Assembly: GCA_947490145.1 (NCBI GenBank)
Contig: CANLGD010000016.1
Coordinates: 1 to 50,398, forward strand
DNA length: 50,398 nucleotides
DNA from: Flavobacteriia bacterium
Lineage (GTDB): Bacteria; Bacteroidota; Bacteroidia; Flavobacteriales_D; Crocinitomicaceae
Direction: 5' to 3'
A program made the position numbers and the translations under genes. Shown here piece after piece: positions 8,313-16,223 of the stretch. The notes below the pieces were generated by a model. The model did no database searches. It was not told the origin of the DNA and worked only from the letters and a program-made list of their open reading frames with translations. Positions within the stretch are counted from its first letter, which is position 1. Each line of letters begins with the position of its first letter.

Positions 8313-9281
8313 TTAAAGCTTCACCTGAATCAATACCGGCAAATGATCTGAATAACCTCCCAAATATTTATTTGCTCCAACGTAGGTTCTAAATGGTTGT
8401 TTTTTTCCATTAAATTCTTGAATTAAAAAAGCTGGTGAAAGAATTTGCCCTGAACCAATTGTTGTTTTTAAACCTTTTTTCCCTCGTAAACCTGGAGAAG
8501 CCATGATGTGATCCAAGACATTCCATTCTCCATCGTGCAAATAGGATCCGCCAAATTCTCCTGATTCTTTGCAAATCATTTCAACTAATTTTTCAGCAAC
8601 CATTTTTGGTGCAACATTTTCAGGATAATCGTTTAAATCTCCCATCAATACCAATTTATATTTGGGATTTTTGGCTTCCAAAGAATCGATGAAATGTCTT
8701 GCGCTTTTTGCAGCTTCAATTCTATTCTTCTCAGAATCATCGGTCCCTCCTCTCCTACTTGGCCAGTGATTTATCATCACAAATAAAGTATCTTTTTTAC
8801 TCAAAAATTTGCCCCAAACAATATCTCTAGATGACGGCCTTTCTTTTCCTGGCAGCGTAAAACGAATATTCCCTGATTTCAATAATTTTAATTTTGTACT
8901 GTCATAAATCATACCAACATCTATTCCTCTTTCGTCTGGCGAATCATAATGCACAACTCCGTGCGTTTTTTTATAGATTGACTTTTCTAAAACAGAATAA
9001 ATAACATCTTTATTCTCAATTTCGCACATTCCTAAAACCAAAATTGGTCCCATTTCATCCATTACTTTATTAATGTGTTGGATTTTTTCATCAAAACGAT
9101 TTGAAGTCCACTCATATTTTCCTTTTGGAAGAAATTCAGCATCGTCTTTTTTAGGATCATCAATTGTGTCAAATAAATTTTCAACATTATAGAAACCAAT
9201 ATTATAAGTTTGAGAAAATCCGATTACATTTGCAAGTGAAATAAATACTAAAAGTAAAATTGTTTTGTTCGATTTGATCAT
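8313..9281 (-). CDS. Secreted endonuclease/exonuclease/phosphatase-family protein
   Basis: The 322 residues start with a signal peptide ending near VIGFSQ. EEP-fold motifs follow in order: YNIGFYNVENLFD (the Asn that binds metal), CEIENKDV (catalytic Glu), MINHWPSRRGG (His), LMGDLNDYPEN (Asp/Asn pair), and GYSDHLPVLIQV (the final Asp-His). All catalytic positions look intact. The family includes metal-dependent nucleases and phosphodiesterases. Secretion suggests scavenging of extracellular DNA or phosphoesters, but the substrate cannot be told. It may be transcribed with the GH3 gene 88 bases downstream. Confidence 0.85.
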   Translation of the reverse strand: MIKSNKTILLLVFISLANVIGFSQTYNIGFYNVENLFDTIDDPKKDDAEFLPKGKYEWTSNRFDEKIQHINKVMDEMGPILVLGMCEIENKDVIYSVLEKSIYKKTHGVVHYDSPDERGIDVGMIYDSTKLKLLKSGNIRFTLPGKERPSSRDIVWGKFLSKKDTLFVMINHWPSRRGGTDDSEKNRIEAAKSARHFIDSLEAKNPKYKLVLMGDLNDYPENVAPKMVAEKLVEMICKESGEFGGSYLHDGEWNVLDHIMASPGLRGKKGLKTTIGSGQILSPAFLIQEFNGKKQPFRTYVGANKYLGGYSDHLPVLIQVKL

Positions 9282-9301
9282 GGTTTTAATTTATTTTAAT
9301 A

Positions 9302-9309
9302 CAAATATA
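9302..9309 (-). promoter_or_regulatory. -7 box for the EEP-family gene
   Basis: On the minus strand 9309-9302 reads TATATTTG, an exact TAnnTTTG box 20 bases before the ATG at 9281. I find no TTTG at the right spacing upstream, so only the -7 element is supported. Confidence 0.45.
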
Positions 9310-9341
9310 CCAAAATTATTTAAAGTTTTGACCTTAAAAAT

Positions 9342-10586
9342 ATGTTAACAAAAAAAGAAAATTTAAAAAAATTATTTAGTCTTCCAGTAATTATAGCCGC
9401 ACTTGGCTATTTTGTGGATATTTACGATTTACTTTTATTTGGGATTGTTCGCATACCAAGTTTACAAGATTTAGGTTTAAATCCCGACACTGTTGGAGTT
9501 TCAATTCTTAATTGGCAAATGATCGGTCTTTTAATAGGTGGAGTTTTGTGGGGAGTTTTGGGCGATAAAAAAGGACGACTTTCTGTACTTTTTGGATCAA
9601 TAATTCTTTATTCTTTTGCAAATATTGCTTGTGGATTTTTGCCACATATCGATTTCATGGACAAAGGCAATGCTTATATTTTATTACGTCTCATCGCGGG
9701 AGTCGGTTTAGCGGGCGAACTTGGTGCCGGAATTACGCTTGTTTCTGAATCTTTGCCGAAAGAATTAAGGGCAATAGGAACTTCAATTGTCGCAGGTTTT
9801 GGACTTTTTGGAGCTGTTGTTGCAAATTTTACAGTTGAATTAGCAGGAGATTGGACAATTGCTTACTGGATTGGTGGTGCAATGGGTTTATGTTTACTTT
9901 TATTAAGAGTAGGCGTAATTGAATCAGGAATTTACAATGAAATTGTAAATGATAAATCGATAAAAAAAGGAAGCTTTTTGATGTTTTTCAATAATTGGGA
10001 TCGATTTATTCGCTACTTAAAGTGTATTGGAATTGGTTTGCCAACTTGGTTTTGCATAGGCATTTTAGCTATATTAGGAAATCAATTTGGTGAAGTTTTA
10101 AACCTTTCTGAAGAAATAAAACCCGGAAGTGCAATTATGTGGGCGTACATTGGAATTTCTGTCGGAGATTTGGCCAGCGGTTTTATAAGTCATTATTTAA
10201 AATCACGCAAAAAAGCAATTTTTTGGATGATGCTTTTTACCTTAGTTGGTGTATTATTGATGTTGTTTTATCCATATAAAAGTGCATCAACATACTATTT
10301 TTATTGTACTTGGCTCGGACTAGGAACAGGTTATTGGGCAATGTTTGTAACCGTTGGAGCAGAACAATTTGGAACAAATATTCGTTCAACTGCTGCAACT
10401 ACAATTCCAAATATGGTTCGGGGAACGGTTGTTTTAATGACACTTTTGTTTAACGGTTCAAAAGTAAGTTTGGGAGTTATTTTGGCTGGTTCCTTGGTTG
10501 GATTTCTGGCATTTTCACTAGGATTTTATTCCACTTTAACCATTCCAGAATCACATGACAAGGATTTGGACTTCACAGAAGAATAG
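9342..10586 (+). CDS. MFS transporter
   Basis: The protein has 414 residues and about 12 predicted hydrophobic helices. The MFS loop 2-3 motif is recognisable as GVLGDKKGRLSVL near residue 70. A second conserved stretch, RLIAGVGLAGELGAGITLV, lies in helix 4. The overall layout resembles metabolite:proton symporters, but no residues allow me to name the substrate. It is divergent from the EEP gene. No partner gene suggests a pathway. Confidence 0.85.
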   Translation: MLTKKENLKKLFSLPVIIAALGYFVDIYDLLLFGIVRIPSLQDLGLNPDTVGVSILNWQMIGLLIGGVLWGVLGDKKGRLSVLFGSIILYSFANIACGFLPHIDFMDKGNAYILLRLIAGVGLAGELGAGITLVSESLPKELRAIGTSIVAGFGLFGAVVANFTVELAGDWTIAYWIGGAMGLCLLLLRVGVIESGIYNEIVNDKSIKKGSFLMFFNNWDRFIRYLKCIGIGLPTWFCIGILAILGNQFGEVLNLSEEIKPGSAIMWAYIGISVGDLASGFISHYLKSRKKAIFWMMLFTLVGVLLMLFYPYKSASTYYFYCTWLGLGTGYWAMFVTVGAEQFGTNIRSTAATTIPNMVRGTVVLMTLLFNGSKVSLGVILAGSLVGFLAFSLGFYSTLTIPESHDKDLDFTEE

Positions 10587-10709
10587 CAATAAGACTTTAA
10601 GTTTAAGACGAATTACAAAATACTTGACTTTTTTATCTATTAAATCATCTTATTTTCACTTACTTCTCAATTCTTAGATTTTAATTCTTAATTTTTTAAA
10701 CAAAATTAT

Positions 10710-10717
10710 TACTTTTG
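10710..10717 (+). promoter_or_regulatory. -7 box for the PTPS-folE pair
   Basis: TACTTTTG matches TAnnTTTG and ends 18 bases before the GTG start at 10736. The region upstream is T-rich without a clean TTTG at 17-23 bases. It supports the GTG start, with a leader of about 11-15 bases. Confidence 0.45.
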
Positions 10718-10735
10718 TATCCTAATTAAAATAAA

Positions 10736-11167
10736 GTGAGCAAAGTTTATATTACAAGGAGAGAAAGATTCAACGCAGCACATAAATTGTGGAGGGAAGA
10801 ATGGTCAGATGAGAAAAATGAACAAGTTTTTGGACGTTGCAGCAATAAAAATTGGCATGGACACAATTTTGATTTATTTGTTACTGTGAAAGGAACTCCA
10901 AATGAAGAAACTGGATTTGTTATTGACTTAAAAACTTTAAGTGAATTAATTAAAGTTGAAGTTATAGATCATTTAGATCACAGAAATTTGAATTTAGACG
11001 TTGATTTCTTGAAAGGATTAATGGCCTCAACAGAAAATGTTATTATCAAAATTTGGGAACGATTAGAAATTAAAATCAAAGAACTAGGCGCAGAATTAGC
11101 AAAAATAAAATTAGTTGAAACCGAAAATAATTTCGTAGAATATTACGGTGGAAATGAACCATTTTGA
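10736..11167 (+). CDS. 6-pyruvoyl-tetrahydropterin synthase / 6-carboxy-tetrahydropterin synthase family
   Basis: The protein has 143 residues and a GTG start. The zinc ligands are His16, His41 and His43; the catalytic Cys is Cys35; the Asp-His pair lies in HLDHRNLN; and the pterin-anchoring Glu lies in ETENNF. The cysteine motif is CSNKNWHGH, that is C-x5-HGH. That spacing is typical of PTPS-I enzymes of tetrahydrobiopterin synthesis, whereas QueD usually has C-x3-HGH. GTP cyclohydrolase I follows 39 bases later and makes the substrate, dihydroneopterin triphosphate. Whether the product goes to tetrahydrobiopterin-like cofactors or to queuosine is open, so I leave out queD. Confidence 0.85.
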   Translation: MSKVYITRRERFNAAHKLWREEWSDEKNEQVFGRCSNKNWHGHNFDLFVTVKGTPNEETGFVIDLKTLSELIKVEVIDHLDHRNLNLDVDFLKGLMASTENVIIKIWERLEIKIKELGAELAKIKLVETENNFVEYYGGNEPF

Positions 11168-11206
11168 TTGTTAATCGTTAATCTTATGCATACATAAAAA
11201 AATTAA

Positions 11207-11797
11207 ATGAGCGATCAATATTATAAAGAAGAAACAACTAATAAAATTGCAAAAGTCTATACCGATATTTTAAGTGATATTGGAGAAGATCCAAATAGAG
11301 AAGGTTTATTAAAAACTCCAGAAAGAGTCGCAAAAGCGCTTCAATATTTAACTCATGGTTACGATTTAGATCCTGCAGAGATTTTAAATTCAGCTTTATT
11401 TCAAGAAGAATATTCTGAAATGGTAATTGTAAAAGACATTGAGGTTTATTCCATGTGCGAGCATCACATGTTGCCTTTTTTTGGAAAAGCCCATATTGCG
11501 TACATTCCTGACGGAACAATTGTGGGTTTGAGTAAAATCCCAAGAGTTGTTGATGCTTTTGCAAGAAGATTGCAAGTTCAAGAACGACTAACAATTGAAA
11601 TTCGCGATTGCATTCAAGCAACGTTAAAACCAAAAGGAGTTGCAGTTGTAATTGAATGTTCTCACATGTGTATGCAGATGCGTGGGGTTCAAAAACAAAA
11701 TTCAGTTACAACTTCAAGTGCTTTCACGGGCTTATTTATGACAAATGATGCTACGAGAAAGGAATTTATTAATTTAATACAAGCAAAATTGCACTAA
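11207..11797 (+). CDS. folE: GTP cyclohydrolase I
   Basis: At 196 residues it is a standard type I enzyme, converting GTP to 7,8-dihydroneopterin triphosphate. The zinc ligands Cys84 and His87 lie in [10 protein letters not shown] and the third, Cys155, in SHMCMQMRG. Their spacing of 71 residues equals that in the E. coli enzyme. The GLSKIPR and TSSAFTG segments are also conserved. It follows the pterin synthase gene and probably shares its transcript. The product feeds folate, the neighbouring PTPS reaction, or queuosine. Confidence 0.95.
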   Translation: MSDQYYKEETTNKIAKVYTDILSDIGEDPNREGLLKTPERVAKALQYLTHGYDLDPAEILNSALFQEEYSEMVIVKDIEVYSMCEHHMLPFFGKAHIAYIPDGTIVGLSKIPRVVDAFARRLQVQERLTIEIRDCIQATLKPKGVAVVIECSHMCMQMRGVQKQNSVTTSSAFTGLFMTNDATRKEFINLIQAKLH

Positions 11798-11897
11798 ATT
11801 TATTGTTTTCTAATTTTTAACAAATATTAAATTTAGATGTACTTTCACTTTGAATTTTTATAGTAAATTAGCACAAAAATTATAAATTAAATTAAAC

Positions 11898-12626
11898 ATG
11901 TTAGACAATATTTTTCAACAAAAACAATATGGCTCAGATGCTAAAGCCATGACAAGCGAATTTTTCGTAAATGTGTATACTTATATGTTTATAGCATTAG
12001 GAATTTCAGGTTCGATTGCTTATCTATGTGGTACTCCAGAATTCGTGAGCGAATATTTCATTACTTTTTCAAATGGAAAAGCAACAGTTTCACCTCTATT
12101 TTATGTTGTAGCTTTTGCTCCACTGGGATTAGGGATGTTAATACAAATGGCTTACAACAAACTTTCACTACCTGTTTTATTTATACTATTTGGACTTTAT
12201 GCAACGTTAATGGGATTAAGTTTAAGTACAATTTTTGTTGTTTACGACATAGGATCGATTTTCACTACTTTTTTAACAACAGCTGGTTCATTTGCTGTAA
12301 TGGCTATTTTGGGTTATACAACTAAAACTGATTTAACAAAATTTGGAAGTTTATTATATATGGCTTTTATTGGAATTTTTATTGCAGGTCTTGTAAATTA
12401 CTTTATGGGAAGTGAAATAATCTCCTTTTGGATTTCAGTAATTGGAGTCTTTGTTTTCACGGGCTTAACAGCTTACGAAATGCAACGCTTAAAATACATT
12501 GGAGAAGATCCAAACATTGGAAATTTAGACAAAAAGAAATTATCATTGATTGGCGGTTTGATGCTTTATATTTTATTTATCAATTTATTTCTTTCTCTCT
12601 TGAGATTAATGGGAAACAGAGATTAA
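11898..12626 (+). CDS. BAX inhibitor-1/YccA family membrane protein
   Basis: The protein has 242 residues and seven hydrophobic helices. The family features are present: an N-terminal cytosolic stretch before helix 1 (TSEFFVNVYTYMFIALGIS), the FTGLTAYEMQRLK segment between the last helices, and a charged tail (LSLLRLMGNRD) after a final helix rich in Leu and Phe. The bacterial YccA/YbhL/TMBIM family includes calcium-leak channels and regulators of FtsH. It is a single gene ended by a strong terminator. Confidence 0.88.
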   Translation: MLDNIFQQKQYGSDAKAMTSEFFVNVYTYMFIALGISGSIAYLCGTPEFVSEYFITFSNGKATVSPLFYVVAFAPLGLGMLIQMAYNKLSLPVLFILFGLYATLMGLSLSTIFVVYDIGSIFTTFLTTAGSFAVMAILGYTTKTDLTKFGSLLYMAFIGIFIAGLVNYFMGSEIISFWISVIGVFVFTGLTAYEMQRLKYIGEDPNIGNLDKKKLSLIGGLMLYILFINLFLSLLRLMGNRD

Positions 12627-12652
12627 TTTTAGAGATTCCCTATTTTAAAAAG

Positions 12653-12682
12653 AAGATTTAACGAAAGTTAAATCTTTTTTTG
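12653..12682 (+). terminator. Rho-independent terminator after the BAX-inhibitor-like gene
   Basis: AAGATTTAAC and GTTAAATCTT form a perfect 10-base-pair stem closed by a GAAA tetraloop and followed by seven T. It begins 27 bases after the stop codon at 12626. Confidence 0.88.
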
Positions 12683-12727
12683 TTTGAACGAATTTGAAAT
12701 AAAAGTGTATATTCTCGAAAATATTCA

Positions 12728-14575
12728 ATGGTAAATCAAGCAAAACACAACATTAAATTTAATTTTTTACTTATAATCATTTCAGTAATAAACTTTTCAG
12801 TTTTTTCACAAGATTGCGAATTTTCTGTTGTTCCTCCATGTAAAATGGATGGAATTGATGTTACTCACACCTTTACTGGCAGTGTAACGACTTATTATGG
12901 AATGTATACATCTTGCTCAGTTACTACGCCTGCAAATGCAATGTGGTTGGGATCAACTGGACCCTTTGAGTATAATATAAATTTTAGTACAGCGGTCACA
13001 AAAGTTTCGATTATAATAACTGCTGCGGGATTTCCAAGAGACGAAAACTTTATTTTTACAACAAATAAATCAGAAATTCCATCAATTGAATCCAATAACT
13101 CATGTTATTCAAGAATAGAAGAAAATCAGCTTTTCAGTGGAGCAAATTCTACCAATGAAGGTGCTGGTGGAATATTTACTATTAAAAGTAAAATTCCATT
13201 TACAAAACTTACAATTACCGGAAACGGCGGAGAAAATGGATCTATTTTTTCAATGTGCACCTTAAATAAAAAAGAAGAAATTTGCAAAGTTGAAAGATTA
13301 ATTCCCAGTTTAAGTAAAAACACTCTAAGTAATACCTGCGAAAATAGTTCTGTGAATCTAAACTCAATAAAGGCCGCAAATTTGCCTTTAGGAACAAATT
13401 TAACCTGGCATACAAATTCTCAAGTAACAAAAGAAAATCAAATTTCAGGAGAAAATGTACCAAGTGGAATTTACTACGCCGCTTTTTATGATTCAGAAAA
13501 TGACTGTTTTAGTGCTATCTCAAAATTAGTTTCAGTGACAAATATGGCTGCACAAAAAATAAGCGCAGGAGAAAACAAAACAATTTGTTTTGGTGAAAAA
13601 GTTGTTTTAAACGCTTCTGGTGGAAAAAATTATTCTTGGGACAATGGAATTTCTCAAAATGTGCCTTTTGAACCAAAAGAAAGTAAAACCTATACTGTGA
13701 GTGCAGCAAATGACTATGGATGCAAATCGACGGCTAATGTTTTTGTCAAGGTAAATCAATTACCACAAATAAATGCAGGTGATGACAAAATAATACTTCA
13801 AGGTGAAACAGTAAAATTAAGTGCCTCTGGTGGATACGCATATAAATGGAACAATGGAGTCATACAAGGAGAGCTTTTTATTCCAGATTCAAGCAAAAAT
13901 TATACTGTTATTGGAACAGATTACAATGGCTGCTCAAATTCTGATAAAATTACGATAACAGTCCTGAAACCTAAATCTCACAATTTAGAGGATTTTGAGA
14001 TTTCAGATTTTGATCCAATGTATTTTAAACCAGTAAATGTGGTTTTTGTTTTAGATATTTCAAATTCAATGGCATCAAATGATAAAATTGGATTGTTAAA
14101 ATCTTCTCTGCTTAATTTAATAGAAATTTTGCGTCCTGAAGATAAAATTTCATTGGTAACTTATTCCTCAGAAGCCTCTGTAATTATGGAAGCGAGTTCT
14201 GGTGTTGAAAAAGAAAGCATTAAGGAGAAAGTTTCAGAATTAAAAGCAATTGGCTACACAGCTGGATCAGCAGGAATAAAATTAGGTTTCAAGGAAGCCA
14301 AAAAATCATTTATTGCGGATGGAACAAATTTAGTGATTGTGATAACAGACGGCGCCTTCTCTAAGTATTCTGGAAATTATTTAAGGTTCATCAAAAAATA
14401 CCAAAAACAAAACATCAATCTTTCTGTTGTTGGTGTAAAAAATACCGTCAAAGATGAACAAAACATGCGTGAAGCAGCGAGTCTTGGAAAAGGATTTTAT
14501 GTTCCAATTTTTAAAGCAGCAGATTGTAAAAAGAATTTAATTTTAGCAATAAAAAAACAAGCTTTTTGGAAGTAG
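12728..14575 (+). CDS. Secreted protein with Ig-like repeats and a C-terminal von Willebrand A domain
   Basis: The 615 residues start with a signal peptide ending near FSVFSQ. The N-terminal 220 residues are of unknown type. Two copies of the Bacteroidota gliding-type Ig-like repeat follow (about 270-345 and 345-420), seen as VVLNASGGKNYSWDNG and VKLSASGGYAYKWNNG, each ending in YTV plus GC. A vWA domain covers residues about 437-610, with the MIDAS motif DISNSMA, a downstream Thr (GYTAGSAG) and ITDGAF. It should bind a divalent metal and a protein ligand at the surface or in the periplasm. There is no T9SS tail. The role is not known; adhesion is a guess. Confidence 0.78.
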   Translation: MVNQAKHNIKFNFLLIIISVINFSVFSQDCEFSVVPPCKMDGIDVTHTFTGSVTTYYGMYTSCSVTTPANAMWLGSTGPFEYNINFSTAVTKVSIIITAAGFPRDENFIFTTNKSEIPSIESNNSCYSRIEENQLFSGANSTNEGAGGIFTIKSKIPFTKLTITGNGGENGSIFSMCTLNKKEEICKVERLIPSLSKNTLSNTCENSSVNLNSIKAANLPLGTNLTWHTNSQVTKENQISGENVPSGIYYAAFYDSENDCFSAISKLVSVTNMAAQKISAGENKTICFGEKVVLNASGGKNYSWDNGISQNVPFEPKESKTYTVSAANDYGCKSTANVFVKVNQLPQINAGDDKIILQGETVKLSASGGYAYKWNNGVIQGELFIPDSSKNYTVIGTDYNGCSNSDKITITVLKPKSHNLEDFEISDFDPMYFKPVNVVFVLDISNSMASNDKIGLLKSSLLNLIEILRPEDKISLVTYSSEASVIMEASSGVEKESIKEKVSELKAIGYTAGSAGIKLGFKEAKKSFIADGTNLVIVITDGAFSKYSGNYLRFIKKYQKQNINLSVVGVKNTVKDEQNMREAASLGKGFYVPIFKAADCKKNLILAIKKQAFWK

Positions 14576-14672
14576 TTAATCAACTTTTTTTACATTACTG
14601 GATCTATTTTGATTTTTAAATACAATCATTCTTTATTTTTGAATAAATCAATGAAAATAAAACCATTAAAAC

Positions 14673-14703
14673 AAAAAAAGGAACTCATTTATGAATTCCT
14701 TTT
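14673..14703 (-). terminator. Terminator of the tRNA-Met gene
   Basis: On the minus strand AAAAGGAATTCAT pairs with ATGAGTTCCTTTT through a two-base loop with one mismatched position, followed by T residues. It begins one base after the tRNA 3' end. Confidence 0.8.
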
Positions 14704-14704
14704 G

Positions 14705-14778
14705 TAGCGAGAGGGAGATTTGAACTCCCGACCTCCGGGTTATGAATCCGGCGCTCTAACCAACTGAGCTACCTCGCC
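14705..14778 (-). tRNA. tRNA-Met (anticodon CAT)
   Basis: All cloverleaf parts can be drawn: acceptor GGCGAGG with TCTCGCT (two G-U pairs), D arm GCTC/GAGC, anticodon arm CCGGA-TTCATAA-CCCGG (one A-C mismatch at the base pair next to the loop), variable loop AGGTC, T arm GGGAG-TTCAAAT-CTCCC and discriminator A. CCA is not encoded. The anticodon is CAT. The anticodon stem lacks the three G-C pairs of initiator tRNA, so elongator Met is most likely. An Ile2 tRNA with lysidine-modified CAT is the alternative. Confidence 0.92.
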
Positions 14779-14818
14779 ATATTGCAAATTTAATTTTCAA
14801 AAATGTCGTTTGCGGGTG

Positions 14819-14848
14819 CAAAGATACTAACTTTTTTAAATTTTCAAA
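14819..14848 (-). promoter_or_regulatory. Consensus promoter of the tRNA-Met gene
   Basis: On the minus strand TTTG (14848-14845), 18 bases, then TATCTTTG (14826-14819): an exact match to both Bacteroidota elements. The mature tRNA 5' end is 41 bases downstream. Confidence 0.78.
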
Positions 14849-14881
14849 ATGCTTATTAATAAAAGTTCTATTTATTTTTAA

Positions 14882-15631
14882 TTAAGATCTATCTGCCTCG
14901 AATAAAAGTTTCGTTTTGTGTTTTAACGTTCTTAAAATCAAAGTAATTAAAATTGCTATACTAAAAATTATTCCTTGATACAATTCAAATTTAATTTCAT
15001 GCGTTTCAAAAACTGACTTCACAAAGTCAATAAAAACGAACGAAATTATAGTTGCTGTTACCCCTGAGTATTCTCTTCTGAAAATTGTTTTCATTGAAAA
15101 TTTAATTGGAGTTTTTTCATAATTTTTAAAACTAGGAATGAAAGCAGGAATTTTCAGCGACCAATCAACATAATCTTGTCCGAATTTTCTCTCCAAAAAA
15201 CGTTCTTCGGCAAACATAATTCTTTCATAATAAAGCCAAAATAATAAAGTTGCAATGATTACAAACCAAATGTTACATGTATAAATGATTATACCAATCC
15301 ACATGAAATAATTCCCTAAATAAAGTGGATGTCTCAAAGTAGAATAAATTCCTTTTGTATTCAAAGCTTCTGCAACTTGCTCTTGTGTATTTCTTCCAGA
15401 AGTTTCTTTATTGCTTGTTCCAATAGCAACGGCACGAATATATTGTCCGAAAAAAGAAATAAAAATCGCAAAACTAGTTAAGATTATTTTTAATGTTGGA
15501 TTTTTATCAAACAACTCATAATCAGTGAAATAAATAACTGGTATTGCAGATAAAAAAAGTACTATTGGGAACTGTCCGCGGTACTTGAATAAAAAATTTC
15601 CATTTTTTTCTAAAGAATGTATTAACGCCAT
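14882..15631 (-). CDS. Isoprenylcysteine carboxyl methyltransferase-like membrane protein
   Basis: The protein has 249 residues and five or more hydrophobic helices. The diagnostic motif LRHPLYLGNYFMWIG (R-H-P-x-Y-x-G) is at about residue 98, and the helix after it leads to YERIMFAEERFLERKFG, the usual E-E-x-x-L pattern. This matches the ICMT/phospholipid N-methyltransferase superfamily of SAM-dependent membrane methyltransferases. Bacterial members act on lipids or small hydrophobic substrates; the substrate here is unknown. A TAAATTTG box on the minus strand at 15678-15671 may be its promoter. Confidence 0.75.
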   Translation of the reverse strand: MALIHSLEKNGNFLFKYRGQFPIVLFLSAIPVIYFTDYELFDKNPTLKIILTSFAIFISFFGQYIRAVAIGTSNKETSGRNTQEQVAEALNTKGIYSTLRHPLYLGNYFMWIGIIIYTCNIWFVIIATLLFWLYYERIMFAEERFLERKFGQDYVDWSLKIPAFIPSFKNYEKTPIKFSMKTIFRREYSGVTATIISFVFIDFVKSVFETHEIKFELYQGIIFSIAILITLILRTLKHKTKLLFEADRS

Positions 15632-15695
15632 TGAAAAGATTTATGTATATTTAAAAACTTATTTTAAGTGCAAATTTACAAATTGAATTACAATT

Positions 15696-16085
15696 ATGGG
15701 CGAAAAAAGAAAAATAGAATTAGAATATCTACTAAAAACATCACTCAAAGTCTTTGAAAACATGTTATTTACTCCTAGTGGATTAGCGGAATGGTTTGCA
15801 GAGGACGTTAATGTGAAAGATGATGTTTATAACTTTCACTGGGATGGAAGTGATGAAAAAGCAAGACTATTGGGAAAAAAACAAGGACAATTTATAAAAT
15901 GGCAATGGCTAAAAGATGAAGAAGAAGGCTTAGATACCTATTTTCAAATGGAATGCACAGTTGATTCAATGACTAAAGCATTGGTTTTGAATGTTACTGA
16001 TTTTGCTGATGAAGAGGATTATGATGAAATTAAGATGTTGTGGGAATCAGCTATTAATGAATTAAAAAGAGTTTTAGGAGCTTAA
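15696..16085 (+). CDS. START-like (SRPBCC/AHSA1) domain protein
   Basis: The 129 residues form a single START-like domain: EYLLKTSLKVFENMLFTPSGLAEWFAEDV, the usual first strand and helices, a WDGSDEKARLL loop, and a final amphipathic helix (IKMLWESAINELKRVLGA). The fold forms a hydrophobic cavity. Proteins of this type in Bacteroidota have no established function that I know. It lies between divergent promoters, with a period-7 repeat tract directly after its stop codon. Confidence 0.75.
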   Translation: MGEKRKIELEYLLKTSLKVFENMLFTPSGLAEWFAEDVNVKDDVYNFHWDGSDEKARLLGKKQGQFIKWQWLKDEEEGLDTYFQMECTVDSMTKALVLNVTDFADEEDYDEIKMLWESAINELKRVLGA

Positions 16086-16086
16086 T

Positions 16087-16128
16087 ATGAGTTATGAGTT
16101 AGGAATTATGAGTTAGGAATTATGAGTT
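16087..16128 (+). repeat. Period-7/14 tandem repeat tract
   Basis: ATGAGTT occurs at 16087, 16094, 16108 and 16122, and the 14-base unit ATGAGTTAGGAATT is repeated exactly twice (16094-16121). Between 16160 and 16191 there are complementary copies (CATAATCC, TTCATAATTA), so the RNA could fold back. Related units lie at 27105-27118 and, in reverse orientation, at 50250-50276. Confidence 0.8.
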
Positions 16129-16196
16129 TTCAGTTCTAAATTTTATAAAATGTTGTACATTCATAATCCTTCATTACAAATTCATAATTATATATT

Positions 16197-16204
16197 TACT
16201 TTTG
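16197..16204 (+). promoter_or_regulatory. -7 box for the lptG-glycosyltransferase operon
   Basis: TACTTTTG matches TAnnTTTG and ends 19 bases before the TTG start at 16224. No clear TTTG is seen at 17-23 bases upstream. It makes a start upstream of 16224 unlikely. Confidence 0.45.
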
Positions 16205-16223
16205 TCAAAAAATCTGAATTGAA

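Noticed and set aside
12026-12325. Cysteine- and phenylalanine-rich frame within the BAX-inhibitor-like gene
   Set aside because: It is the shifted frame of a membrane protein gene; its composition is explained by the T-rich codons of the real gene.
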